A DNA stretch of 64,000 bases from Mycobacterium avium subsp. avium (GTDB taxonomy: Bacteria; Actinomycetota; Actinomycetes; Mycobacteriales; Mycobacteriaceae), in the NCBI RefSeq assembly GCF_009741445.1, contig NZ_CP046507.1, positions 3,348,001 through 3,412,000 on the forward strand, in the 5' to 3' direction. This document shows positions 13,536 through 24,009 of the stretch, piece by piece (position 1 is the stretch's first letter; each line of letters begins with the position of its first letter). The notes below the pieces were generated by a model, which worked only from the letters and a program-made list of their open reading frames with translations, was not told where the DNA came from and made no database searches. The translations under genes were made by a program, and so were the position numbers.

Positions 13536-14195
13536 ATGGCCAAGCAAGCACTCAACCAACTGACGGCCGCGGTGCGAACCGAGACCGGCAAGGGCGCGTC
13601 CCGGCGGGCCCGCCGCGCCGGCAAGATCCCCGCCGTCCTCTACGGCCACGGCACCGATCCCCAGCACCTGGAGCTCCCCGGCCACGACTTCGCGGCCGTG
13701 CTGCGGCACGCCGGCACCAACGCGGTGCTCACCCTCGACATCGACGGCAAGGAACAGCTGGCGCTGACCAAGGCGCTCGACATCCACCCGATCCGCCGCA
13801 CCATTCAGCACGCCGACCTGCTGGTGGTGCGCCGCGGCGAGAAGGTGGTCGTGGAGGTCACCGTCGTCATCGAGGGCGACGCCGCGCCCGGCTCGCTGGT
13901 CACCCAGGAGGCCAGCACCATCGAGATCGAGGCCGAGGCCCTCTCGATTCCCGAGCAGTTCACCGTGTCGGTCGAAGACGCCGAACCCGGCACCCAGTTC
14001 ACCGCCGGGCAGATCGCCCTGCCCAAGGGCGTCAACCTGATCTCCGACCCGGAGTTGCTGGTGGTCAACGTGGTCAACGCCCCGACGGCCGAGGAACTCG
14101 CCGAGGAGGGCGCTGGCGAGGTCACCGAGGAGCCCGCGGCGGCCGAGGCGGAAGAGGCCGGCGAAGAAGAGGCCGCCGAAGCCGAGTCCGAGTAG
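13536..14195 (+). CDS. rplY: 50S ribosomal protein L25/TL5 (general stress protein Ctc)
   Basis: 219-residue two-domain L25: the N-terminal domain binds 5S rRNA ([20 protein letters not shown]) and the C-terminal TL5/CTC beta domain contains [15 protein letters not shown] and [12 protein letters not shown]. The protein ends in a very acidic tail rich in Glu and Ala, as in other mycobacteria. AGGAG lies 7 nt before the ATG. It is followed at 12 nt by pth, a common pairing of ribosome component and peptidyl-tRNA recycling. Equivalent to Rv1015c. Confidence 0.96.
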
Positions 14196-14207
14196 GCGGG
14201 TCGCATC

Positions 14208-14783
14208 GTGGCCGAGCCGTTGCTGGTGGTCGGCCTGGGCAATCCCGGAGACAACTACGCCCGCACCCGGCACAACGTCGGGTTCATGGTCGCCGACCTG
14301 CTGGCGGCGCGGATGGGTTCGAAGTTCAAGGCGCACAAGCGGTCCGGCGCCGAGATCGTCAGCGGCCGGCTGGCCGGGCGCTCCGTGGTGGTGGCCAAGC
14401 CGCGCTGCTACATGAACGAATCCGGCCGCCAGGTCGGCCCGCTGGCGAAGTTCTATTCGGTGCCGCCGGGCGACATCATCGTCATCCACGACGATCTCGA
14501 CTTGGACTTCGGCCGCATCCGGCTCAAGATCGGCGGCGGCGAGGGTGGCCACAACGGCCTGCGCTCAGTGGCAAACGCCTTGGGCAGCAAGGACTTTCAA
14601 CGCGTCCGCATCGGAATCGGCCGCCCGCCGGGGCGCAAGGACCCGGCGGCCTTCGTGCTGGAGAACTTCACCAGCACCGAACGCGCCGACGTCCCGACCA
14701 TCTGCGAGCAGGCCGCCGACGCCACCGAGTTGCTGATCGAACTGGGGCTCGAGCCCGCCCAGAACCGGGTGCACGCCTGGTAG
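14208..14783 (+). CDS. pth: Peptidyl-tRNA hydrolase
   Basis: Releases peptides from tRNAs dropped by ribosomes. The 191-residue enzyme shows all family residues: [18 protein letters not shown] with the catalytic His in RHNVG, MNESG (substrate Asn), HDDLDLDFG (Asp that activates the His), and GGHNGLRS. The GTG start is 12 nt after rplY. The gene ends just before a strong nested hairpin. Equivalent to Rv1014c. Confidence 0.96.
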
Positions 14784-14793
14784 CGCAGGAACC

Positions 14794-14853
14794 GCGAGCA
14801 GGCGCGAAAGCACCCGACACGCCGATGTTTTGGGTGCTTTTGTGTCTGCTCGC
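14794..14853. terminator. Nested hairpin terminator between pth and pks16
   Basis: An outer 8-bp stem (GCGAGCAG with CTGCTCGC) encloses an inner 9-bp stem (AAAGCACCC with GGGTGCTTT), the latter followed by TTTTG on the plus strand. It separates two convergent genes, so it probably works in both directions. Confidence 0.8.
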
Positions 14854-14857
14854 CTGA

Positions 14858-16492
14858 CTAAGTCACCAGGGTGACGGAGTTGGAGCGCCGCAACTTGCCC
14901 GACGGCGTCTTGGGGATGGTCCCCGGGCCCAGCACCACCACGTTGCGCGGCCGCATGTCGACCTCGGCCACCACCTCGCGGGCGACCTGGTGCTCGATGC
15001 GACGCACCTCGGCCGGGTCCTGGAAGGCGTTGGACTCCACCGCCACCGCGAACGTCTCGCGGGAGTGGCCGGCGTCCAGGCGCACCGCCACCGCGCAACC
15101 GGGCCGCACCCCCTCCACACGGCAGGCGGCCCGCTCGATGTCGGTGGGATAGATGTTGCGGCCGGCCATGATGATGACGTCCTTGACCCGGCCGCACACC
15201 ACCACGTGCCCCTCCTCGGTCAGGTAGCCGAGGTCGCCGGTGTCATACCAGCCGTTCTCGTCCTGGGCCGGGATGAAGCCGCCCATGGTGAGGTAGCCGG
15301 GCGTCACCGACTCGCCGCGCAGCTCGATGACGCCGACCCCGCGCGGCGGCATCACGTCGCCGTTCTCATCGACGATGCGCGCCTCCAGGTCCTGCAGCAG
15401 CGGGCCGAGCGTGGCCAGCCGGCGGGTGTTGCCCTTGGTGGCCGGCACGGCGCGGCGCAGGGCGGCCAGCAGGTCGGCGTCCACCTCGTCGACCACCAGG
15501 CCGGCGTTGCACTCCGAGAAGGACACGGCCAGCGTGGTTTCGGCCATGCCGTAGGCCGGCAGGATCGCCGACGGCTTGAGCCCGAACGGCTTGCCCGCGT
15601 CCAGCAGGTCCTCGACGTCGGCGGGTTCGACGGGCTCGGCGCCGGACAGCGCGAAGCGCAGCGTCGACAGGTCGAAGTCGCCGGGCTTGGCCTGCCGGCG
15701 CAGCCGCTTGGCCAGCAGCGCGTAGGCGAAGTTGGGCGCCGCGGTCATGGTGCCCTTGTACTTGTCGATCAGCTTGGCCCACAGCAGGGTGTCCCGCAGG
15801 AAGTCCATCGGGGTGACCTTGACCAGCTCGGCACCGAAGTACATCGGGATGGTCAGGAAGCCGACCATGCCCATGTCGTGGAAGCAGGGCAGCCAGCTGA
15901 CCATGACGTCCTTGTCGACGTCGTACTGGGCGCCGATGAACATGGCCTCGGCGTTGGAGTAGATGTTGCGGTGGGTGATCTGCACGGCTTTGGGGGACCC
16001 GGTGGAGCCGGACGTCAGCTGCATCAGCGCCAGGTCGTCCTCGCCGACCTCGACCGGGTCGATCGGGTCCGACGCCAGCAGGTCGGCGACGGTGAGGACC
16101 TTGATGTCCTTCTCCTGCAGGACGGGGATGGCGACCAGGAAGGGCTCCGAGACGACGACGGCCGTCGCCTCGATCATGCCGATGACGTTCATGGTGTCCT
16201 CGGCCCACACCGCCAGGTCGGTGCGCGGGGTGGGCTGGTGCAGCATGGTCAGGCTGGCGCCGCGCATCCACAGGCCCTGCGCGGTCGGGGCGATCTCCAC
16301 CGGGAAACCGGCCAGCACGCCGACCGCGTCACCCGGCCCGATGCCCGCGGCGGCCAGGCCGCCGGCGATGCGGCGGGCACGCTCGTGCACCTCGCCCCAG
16401 GTATGACGGACCGGGTTGTGGGGTTCACCGGTGACCATGCCCGTCTTCGCGGTCCGGACATTGCGGTACATCTTCTCGGTAAACCTGCTCAC
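14858..16492 (-). CDS. pks16: Acyl-AMP ligase-like protein Pks16 (FadD type)
   Basis: 544-residue ANL-superfamily enzyme that should adenylate a fatty acid; despite the historical name there is no ketosynthase. AMP-binding motif [16 protein letters not shown] sits near residue 160, then [25 protein letters not shown] and [20 protein letters not shown], and the C-terminal catalytic Lys in [10 protein letters not shown]. The frame is open well upstream, but GTG 16492 has GAGGAGG in front and gives [18 protein letters not shown], matching Rv1013. It stands alone between two hairpin regions. The fatty-acyl substrate is not known to me. Confidence 0.93.
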   Translation of the reverse strand: MSRFTEKMYRNVRTAKTGMVTGEPHNPVRHTWGEVHERARRIAGGLAAAGIGPGDAVGVLAGFPVEIAPTAQGLWMRGASLTMLHQPTPRTDLAVWAEDTMNVIGMIEATAVVVSEPFLVAIPVLQEKDIKVLTVADLLASDPIDPVEVGEDDLALMQLTSGSTGSPKAVQITHRNIYSNAEAMFIGAQYDVDKDVMVSWLPCFHDMGMVGFLTIPMYFGAELVKVTPMDFLRDTLLWAKLIDKYKGTMTAAPNFAYALLAKRLRRQAKPGDFDLSTLRFALSGAEPVEPADVEDLLDAGKPFGLKPSAILPAYGMAETTLAVSFSECNAGLVVDEVDADLLAALRRAVPATKGNTRRLATLGPLLQDLEARIVDENGDVMPPRGVGVIELRGESVTPGYLTMGGFIPAQDENGWYDTGDLGYLTEEGHVVVCGRVKDVIIMAGRNIYPTDIERAACRVEGVRPGCAVAVRLDAGHSRETFAVAVESNAFQDPAEVRRIEHQVAREVVAEVDMRPRNVVVLGPGTIPKTPSGKLRRSNSVTLVT

Positions 16493-16664
16493 GAAAACCT
16501 CCTCGGTTCCAGCCCTGGCCCCAGCACCCGAAATCTCATGTTCCGCCCGCCGGGCCACCCCGCGACGCAGGCGGGTAAGCACAGTTCGGCGGCGGTTCGG
16601 TCTCGGATCGGTGATGCGTCGCCGGCCGCGGCAAAGACGCGGCGCCCGGTCGTCCGACAAGCGC

Positions 16665-16699
16665 GAATCGGGCCCGAAAAACCTTGTCGGGCCCGATTC
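16665..16699 (-). terminator. Stem-loop downstream of ispE (distal of two)
   Basis: A 13-bp perfect stem (GAATCGGGCCCGA with TCGGGCCCGATTC) with a 9-nt loop, in the 359-bp gap between ispE and pks16. Placed to end the rpfB-rsmA-ispE transcript; no U-tract follows. The rest of this gap (16493-16664) is pks16 leader without a recognisable gene. Confidence 0.6.
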
Positions 16700-16703
16700 A
16701 TCA

Positions 16704-16732
16704 ATCGTCCGCCGGAACGCCCGGCGGACGAT
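16704..16732 (-). terminator. Stem-loop downstream of ispE (proximal of two)
   Basis: A 12-bp perfect stem (ATCGTCCGCCGG with CCGGCGGACGAT) and a 5-nt loop, 4 nt from the distal hairpin. The tandem arrangement suggests a double terminator after ispE. Confidence 0.65.
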
Positions 16733-16851
16733 GAGATTAAGTGTTTCTGCTCAACGCTTCCCGTCACCGCGGATTATCTTAAACTCCTCTTAGGGAAGCG
16801 CCAAACTAATGGCGAAATTGGGGCTCTTTTCACAGCCGCGCTGCTCGGGTG

Positions 16852-17802
16852 TCACACCTCGGTCGGTGCCGGGACCACGCGGGCACCGGCCACCGGTCCG
16901 CTGGCGACCCGCACCGTGCGGCACACCCCCACCCCGGACACCTCGGTGCCGACGTCCACGGCCGCGGCCGCCGACGGGCACAGGAAGGCACACGTCGGGC
17001 CGGAGCCCGACACGATGCCCGCCAGCGCGCCGGCCTGCACGCCGGCGCGCAGGGTGCGGCGCAGGCCGGGGTTCAGGCTCACCGCGGCGGCCTGCATTTC
17101 ATTGCCCAACAGCGGCGCCAACTGGTCGGCGTCGCCGGCGGCCAGCGCGGCCAGCACCGGGCCCGGCCCGGGCAGCCGCGGCGGATCGCCCGCCCGCCGC
17201 AGCCGGTCCAGCTCGGCGAACACCTTGCGGGTCAGCAGCTCGCCGTCGGCGAACGCCAGCACCCAGTGAAAGGTGTTGCGGGACAACACCGTCGCCAGCT
17301 CCTCGCCGCGGCCGGTGCCCAGCGCGGTGCCGCCGTGCAACGCAAACGGCACGTCGCTGCCCAGCCGCGCGGCGAGCATGCGCAGATCGCGGCGGGGCAC
17401 GTTGAGCTCCCACAGCGAGTTCATCGCGACCAGCACTGCCGCCGCGTCGGCGCTGCCGCCGGCCATCCCGCCGGCCACCGGGATGGACTTGTCGATCATG
17501 ATCGACACGTCCGGCGCCCGGCCGACGTGTTCGGCCATCAGCTCGGCGGCCTGCCAGGCCAGGTTGCGTTCGTCGGTGGGCAGTTTGTCGGCGCCCTCGC
17601 CGACGATGTCGAGCGAGAGCACGTCGGCGTTGCGCACGGTCACCTCGTCGAGCAGCGAGACGGCCTGAAAAACCGTGGTCAGCTCGTGGTAGCCGTCCTC
17701 GCGGCGATCGCCGACGGCCAGGTAGAGGTTGACTTTTCCGGGCACCCGGACGGTGACCGACCCGGTGGGCACCCAAGCCGCGGCGGTGTTGCCGTCAGAC
17801 AT
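16852..17802 (-). CDS. ispE: 4-diphosphocytidyl-2-C-methyl-D-erythritol kinase IspE
   Basis: GHMP kinase of the MEP pathway, phosphorylating CDP-ME on the way to isoprenoids (needed for decaprenyl phosphate and menaquinone). The 316-residue protein has the substrate-binding [13 protein letters not shown], the GHMP ATP loop [16 protein letters not shown] and the C-terminal [16 protein letters not shown] 17802 gives [16 protein letters not shown]; a GTG at VPTGS, twelve codons in, is a possible alternative. It is the last gene of the rpfB-rsmA-ispE operon, 71 nt after rsmA, as in M. tuberculosis (Rv1011). Confidence 0.95.
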   Translation of the reverse strand: MSDGNTAAAWVPTGSVTVRVPGKVNLYLAVGDRREDGYHELTTVFQAVSLLDEVTVRNADVLSLDIVGEGADKLPTDERNLAWQAAELMAEHVGRAPDVSIMIDKSIPVAGGMAGGSADAAAVLVAMNSLWELNVPRRDLRMLAARLGSDVPFALHGGTALGTGRGEELATVLSRNTFHWVLAFADGELLTRKVFAELDRLRRAGDPPRLPGPGPVLAALAAGDADQLAPLLGNEMQAAAVSLNPGLRRTLRAGVQAGALAGIVSGSGPTCAFLCPSAAAAVDVGTEVSGVGVCRTVRVASGPVAGARVVPAPTEV

Positions 17803-17873
17803 CGTTACCCACCGCAGCAGACTATCGCTGCCGGCCGCCTTGCACACGCATCGCGACCCGGGGCGTCCCGCGG

Positions 17874-19927
<2,054 letters not shown>

Positions 19928-20005
19928 CTACCCAACCTCAGCAACCACTCACTCAGCGGCAATTCAGAAATGAAGGGCCCGCAGGCCCACCCGTTCGATC
20001 ACAAG

Positions 20006-20034
20006 ACGGTAACGAACCGGCCAATATTGGGCAA
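20006..20034 (-). promoter_or_regulatory. Probable SigA promoter of the rpfB operon
   Basis: On the minus strand TTGCCC and TACCGT are separated by 17 nt, in the 162-bp gap before rpfB. It would give a leader of about 75 nt to the TTG start or 115 nt to the ATG start. The leader contains a small hairpin (GGGCC/GGCCC, TGCG loop) and a 12-codon frame starting GTG at 20002 and ending at 19964. In M. tuberculosis this operon is known to be preceded by a leader RNA that can terminate transcription conditionally. Confidence 0.5.
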
Positions 20035-20083
20035 CTCCGACGCGGCGATGTTAAAAGAATCACCCGTTCGCCGGCCCTGATCG

Positions 20084-20938
20084 TCAGGCCAGTCCGTACA
20101 CCCGTCGAGCATTGTCCGTCGTCACCGCGGCCAGCTCTTCGGGGCGGCGATCCACCAGTTCGGCGATCGCCCGAACAGTATAAGGAAGGCAGTAGGGCTC
20201 ATTGGCCCTCCCCCGGTGCGGGTGCGGGGTCAAAAACGGCGCATCCGTTTCCACCAGCAGCTGCCCGGGCGGTATCAACGGCACGGCTTCGCGCAGGGCG
20301 CGGGCGTTGCGGAAGCTCACGGTGCCGGACAGGCTCAGCAGCCAGCCGGCGTCCACGCAGCGGCGGGCCATGGCCGCATCCGACGAGAAGCAGTGGAAGA
20401 TCACCACGTCCGGGGCACCCTCGGCGGCCAGCACGTCGAGCACCTCGGCGTCGGCCTCCCGGTTGTGGATCATCAGCGGTTTCCCGCACCGTTTGGCCAG
20501 ATCGATATGCCAGGCGAAGGCCTCGCGCTGCACGGGCGGCTCGGCGCAGCCGTCCAGCCGCCCCGGCCAGTACAGGTCCATGCCGGTCTCCCCGACCGCC
20601 ACCACCCGGGGGTGGGCCGCCAGCCGCTCGATCTCGGCGCGCGCCGCGTCGTCCAGCGCGTCGGCGCGGGTGGGATGCAGCGCCGTGGCCGCGTACACCC
20701 GCGGATCCCACTCCGCCGCGCGGGTGACCCAGCGCGCCGAGTCCAGATCGTCGGCGACGGTGACCACCGCCTGCACCCCCACCGCCGCCGCGCGGTCCAC
20801 GATGGCCCGCACGCCGGCGGCTCCCGTCTCCGGTCCGGCGGCGCAGGCGTCGAGGTGGGTGTGGGCGTCGATCAGGGGCGCCAGCGGCTCCGGGGCGGGC
20901 GGGGCTTGTCGTTCTCGTCGGTTGGAGCTCACGCGCAC
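20084..20938 (-). CDS. tatD: TatD-family metal-dependent DNase
   Basis: 284-residue TIM-barrel hydrolase of the TatD family, a 3'-5' exonuclease acting on damaged DNA or RNA. All metal ligands are visible: DAHTHLD, GETGMDLYW (Glu), IHNREA (His), FHCFSS (His) and ETDAPFL (Asp). GTG 20938 is the longest start; GTG two codons later (VSSNRRERQ) is equally possible. It diverges from metS across only 19 bp, so the two promoters must overlap the neighbouring coding sequence. Equivalent to Rv1008. Confidence 0.95.
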   Translation of the reverse strand: MRVSSNRRERQAPPAPEPLAPLIDAHTHLDACAAGPETGAAGVRAIVDRAAAVGVQAVVTVADDLDSARWVTRAAEWDPRVYAATALHPTRADALDDAARAEIERLAAHPRVVAVGETGMDLYWPGRLDGCAEPPVQREAFAWHIDLAKRCGKPLMIHNREADAEVLDVLAAEGAPDVVIFHCFSSDAAMARRCVDAGWLLSLSGTVSFRNARALREAVPLIPPGQLLVETDAPFLTPHPHRGRANEPYCLPYTVRAIAELVDRRPEELAAVTTDNARRVYGLA

Positions 20939-20957
20939 ACAATAAGGTGGACTCTCG

Positions 20958-22517
20958 ATGAGGCCCTTCTACGTCACCACCGCGATCACGTACCCCAACG
21001 GCGACCCGCACGTCGGGCATGCCTACGAGTACATCGCCACCGATGCCATCGCCCGGTTCAAGCGGCTCGACGGCTTCGACGTGCGATTCCTGACCGGCAC
21101 CGACGAGCACGGCCTCAAGATGGTCGAGACCGCGGCGGCCGAGGGCATCGACACGGCCGAGCTGGCCCGGCGCAATTCCGATGTGTTCCAGCGGCTGCAG
21201 GAGCGGTTGAACATCTCCTTCGACCGCTTCATCCGCACCACCGACCCCGATCATCACGAAGCGTCCAAGGCGATCTGGCGGCGGATGCAGGCGGCCGGCG
21301 ACATCTACCTGGACAGCTATTCCGGTTGGTATTCGGTGCGCGACGAGCGGTTCTTCGTCGAATCGGAGACCAAGGTGCTCGACGACGGGACGCGGGTGGC
21401 CGCCGAAACCGGCGCCCCGCTGACCTGGACCGAGGAGCAAACGTATTTCTTCCGGCTGTCGGCCTACACCGACAAGCTGCTGGCCCACTACGAGGCGAAC
21501 CCGGATTTCATCGCCCCCGAGGTGCGGCGCAACGAGGTGGTCAGCTTCGTCTCCGGCGGCCTGCGCGACCTGTCCATCTCGCGCACCTCGTTCGACTGGG
21601 GCGTCAAGGTGCCCGATCATCCCGACCACGTCATGTACGTCTGGGTCGACGCGCTCACCAACTACCTGACCGGGGTGGGATACCCGGACACCGAATCGGA
21701 GATGTTCCGCCGCTACTGGCCGGCCGACCTGCACATGATCGGCAAGGACATCATCCGGTTCCACACCGTGTACTGGCCGGCGTTTCTCATGTCGGCCGGA
21801 ATCGAGCTGCCCCGAAGGGTTTTCGCGCACGGGTTTCTGCTCAACCGCGGCGAGAAGATGAGCAAGTCGGTGGGCAACATCGTCGACCCGATCACGCTGG
21901 TGGACACCTTCGGCGTCGACCAACTGCGCTACTTCCTGCTGCGCGAGGTGCCGTTCGGCCAGGACGGCAGCTACACCGAGGACGCGATCATCACCCGGAT
22001 CAACACCGATCTGGCCAACGAGCTGGGCAACCTGGCGCAGCGCTCGTTGTCGATGATCGCCAAGAACCTGCACTCGGTGGTGCCCGAACCCGGTGACTTC
22101 ACCGGCGACGACCGTGAACTGCTGCAGACGGCCGACGGTTTGTTGCCGCGGGTGCGCGCCAGTTCCGACTCGCAGGCGATGCACCTGGGCCTGGAAGCGA
22201 TCTGGCTGATGCTCGGTGAGGCCAACAAGTACTTCTCGGCGCAACAGCCGTGGGTGTTGCGCAAGAGCGAGTCCGAGGCGGATCAGACCCGGTTCCGCAC
22301 CGTCTTGTACGTCACCTGCGAGGTGGTCCGCATCGCCGCGCTGCTGGTGCAGCCCGTCATGCCCGAATCGGCCGGCAAGCTGCTGGATCTGCTGGGGCAG
22401 GGCCAAGATCGGCGGGCGTTCGACGCGCTGGGCGCGCGGCTGGCTCCGGGTACGGTGCTGCCGCCTCCGACCGGTGTGTTTCCCCGCTACCAGGCGGAGT
22501 CGGAGAAAGTCGATTGA
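20958..22517 (+). CDS. metS: Methionyl-tRNA synthetase
   Basis: Class I aminoacyl-tRNA synthetase charging tRNA-Met. 519 residues, the mycobacterial length. The HIGH motif is PHVGHAYEY near residue 20 and the KMSKS loop is KMSKSVGN near 300; the alpha-helical anticodon domain follows ([15 protein letters not shown]). There is no C-terminal Trbp111-like extension. A ribosome site AAGGTGG precedes the ATG by 8 nt. It marks the left border of conserved synteny; to its right lies the accessory polysaccharide region. Equivalent to Rv1007c. Confidence 0.98.
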   Translation: MRPFYVTTAITYPNGDPHVGHAYEYIATDAIARFKRLDGFDVRFLTGTDEHGLKMVETAAAEGIDTAELARRNSDVFQRLQERLNISFDRFIRTTDPDHHEASKAIWRRMQAAGDIYLDSYSGWYSVRDERFFVESETKVLDDGTRVAAETGAPLTWTEEQTYFFRLSAYTDKLLAHYEANPDFIAPEVRRNEVVSFVSGGLRDLSISRTSFDWGVKVPDHPDHVMYVWVDALTNYLTGVGYPDTESEMFRRYWPADLHMIGKDIIRFHTVYWPAFLMSAGIELPRRVFAHGFLLNRGEKMSKSVGNIVDPITLVDTFGVDQLRYFLLREVPFGQDGSYTEDAIITRINTDLANELGNLAQRSLSMIAKNLHSVVPEPGDFTGDDRELLQTADGLLPRVRASSDSQAMHLGLEAIWLMLGEANKYFSAQQPWVLRKSESEADQTRFRTVLYVTCEVVRIAALLVQPVMPESAGKLLDLLGQGQDRRAFDALGARLAPGTVLPPPTGVFPRYQAESEKVD

Positions 22518-22572
22518 GCGGCGTTGGACGAAAGCCTCCAACCCAACCTGTGCCATAGACCATAATCGGCTC

Positions 22573-22974
22573 GTGGAACGACGCCAGAACCGGCAACACA
22601 GCCAATCGCCGATGACCACCCTCAGGGAGCTGCCCGCACTGGTCGTGCTGGAGCGGATCCCGGTTCCCGTGCTGGCCATCGCGGGTGACGGCAGTATCTT
22701 GTTCGCCAACACCGCATTTGCCGACATGCTGGGCTACCAGCCCCAGGAGGCACTGGCGCTGCGCTTCGAGCAGATCTTCCATCACGCCCCGGCGTCGGAG
22801 TCGCTGTTGGCGACGGTGCATGCGCTGGCGAACATGGTGGTCGAACTGGCGCACCGGGACGGGTCGGTGGTTCGCGCGATGATGAGCAAGTCGGCGGTGA
22901 TGCGCGCCGACGACCAGTTCGCCCTGGCCGCGTTCCAGGACCTGACCGAACAGCTTTGGGAAGAGGCGCGCTAA
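22573..22974 (+). CDS. Small single-domain PAS protein
   Basis: 133 residues forming little more than one PAS sensor domain: VLERIPVPVLAIAGDGSILF, FADMLGYQPQEAL, HRDGSVV and the closing FQDLTEQLWEEAR. No kinase, cyclase or DNA-binding part is attached, so it must act by binding a partner, and its ligand (heme, flavin or small molecule) cannot be told. GTG 22573 is the first plausible start; ATG 22612 (MTTLRELPAL) is an alternative with the same core. It follows metS after 55 bp that hold a short hairpin (22523-22542), and its stop overlaps the deacetylase stop on the other strand. Confidence 0.75.
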   Translation: MERRQNRQHSQSPMTTLRELPALVVLERIPVPVLAIAGDGSILFANTAFADMLGYQPQEALALRFEQIFHHAPASESLLATVHALANMVVELAHRDGSVVRAMMSKSAVMRADDQFALAAFQDLTEQLWEEAR

Positions 22975-23987
22975 CGGCGCCGCAGTCCGCCGGAGACCAG
23001 CAGCTTGAAGTAGTTCAACGACGCGTCGCCGCCCACCGCCAACCGCGGTAACGCCAGCGGGTCGCAGCTCCGGTCGGCGAATCCCGGTGCGGTGGACAGC
23101 GCCCAGCGCACCCCGCGGGCCCGCAACACGTCCTTGGCCCGCTCGTCGAAATCCTGCAACCGGCCGTTGGGGTAGGCGAAAACCGTTGGCGGCGAGCCTG
23201 TCTCACGCTCGATGACGGCGCACGACTCGGTGATCTCCCGGTGCAGTTTGGCGTCATCGCAACGGGCCAGGATCGGGTGGGTCACCGTGTGCGGATACAG
23301 CGTCACCAGCGGGTCGGCGGCCAATTGGCGGGCTTGCTCCCAGCTGAGCATCCGGAACGGCCCGCCGTCGCCGTCGTCGTGATGGCCGAGCGCGCAGAGG
23401 ATCTCGTCCAGCGCCGCGATGCGCCGCGGGTCGGGCAGGTTTTTCAGTTTCTCGACCACCACCGTATAGGCCGCGCCGCGCTCGATGTTGCTTTTCAGCG
23501 GGCGGGTTCCCAATCCCCATGGTGTCAAGTCGATTTCGCGTGCCGGGCTGCGGGCGATGGCCAGCCAGAGCCGGTCGGGCCACAGCGTTCGGTCGGTGCC
23601 GATCGGGCCGGTCGCCAAGAACACCGCCGCGGGCAGCTCCAGCTCGCGCAGCACCGGCATCGCGTGGGTCGCCAGGTTGCGGGTGCCGTCGTCGAAGGTG
23701 ATCGCCAGGGCCCGCGGCGGCAGCGTCCCGCCGGCCAGCCGGTCCAGGGCATCCTCGAGGGCGAGCACGTTGAAATGCGCGCGCACGTACCGCAATTGGC
23801 GGCGAAACAGCGCGGCGCCCGACACGTGCCAGCAGGGCGGCAACGGCGGTCGGTCTTCCACCCCGTGGAACATCAGGATGGCGAGTGCGTCGCGGTGTCG
23901 CCGCCGGCCCAGCGCGTCGACCCCGGCGGCGCACAGCAATGCGGCCGCCGCGTTCTTGACGGTCGCGCGCGTCGCGATGGCTCTCAA
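22971..23987 (-). CDS. Polysaccharide deacetylase (NodB/CE4 family)
   Basis: 338-residue CE4-like enzyme expected to remove N- or O-acetyl groups from a glycan. The NodB domain covers about residues 35-270. Motif 1 TFDDGTRN holds the catalytic and metal Asp, motif 2 is YPHTVTHP with the His pair, and ILMFHGVED is the usual strand before the domain. The C-terminal end keeps FAYPNGR. The TTG start has a GAGGG site. There is no clear signal peptide beyond a mildly hydrophobic N-terminus (AAAALLCAAGV). It lies next to a BcsB-like gene on the same strand, 22 nt away, so the two are probably co-transcribed; together they resemble a modify-and-export pair for a secreted polysaccharide. Confidence 0.85.
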   Translation of the reverse strand: MRAIATRATVKNAAAALLCAAGVDALGRRRHRDALAILMFHGVEDRPPLPPCWHVSGAALFRRQLRYVRAHFNVLALEDALDRLAGGTLPPRALAITFDDGTRNLATHAMPVLRELELPAAVFLATGPIGTDRTLWPDRLWLAIARSPAREIDLTPWGLGTRPLKSNIERGAAYTVVVEKLKNLPDPRRIAALDEILCALGHHDDGDGGPFRMLSWEQARQLAADPLVTLYPHTVTHPILARCDDAKLHREITESCAVIERETGSPPTVFAYPNGRLQDFDERAKDVLRARGVRWALSTAPGFADRSCDPLALPRLAVGGDASLNYFKLLVSGGLRRR

Positions 23988-24009
23988 GCGTGCCCTCGGG
24001 GCCGAAACC

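Noticed and set aside
20199..22727. Minus-strand open frame of 842 codons spanning tatD and metS
   Set aside because: Low-complexity shadow of metS; the real tatD frame and metS explain the region.
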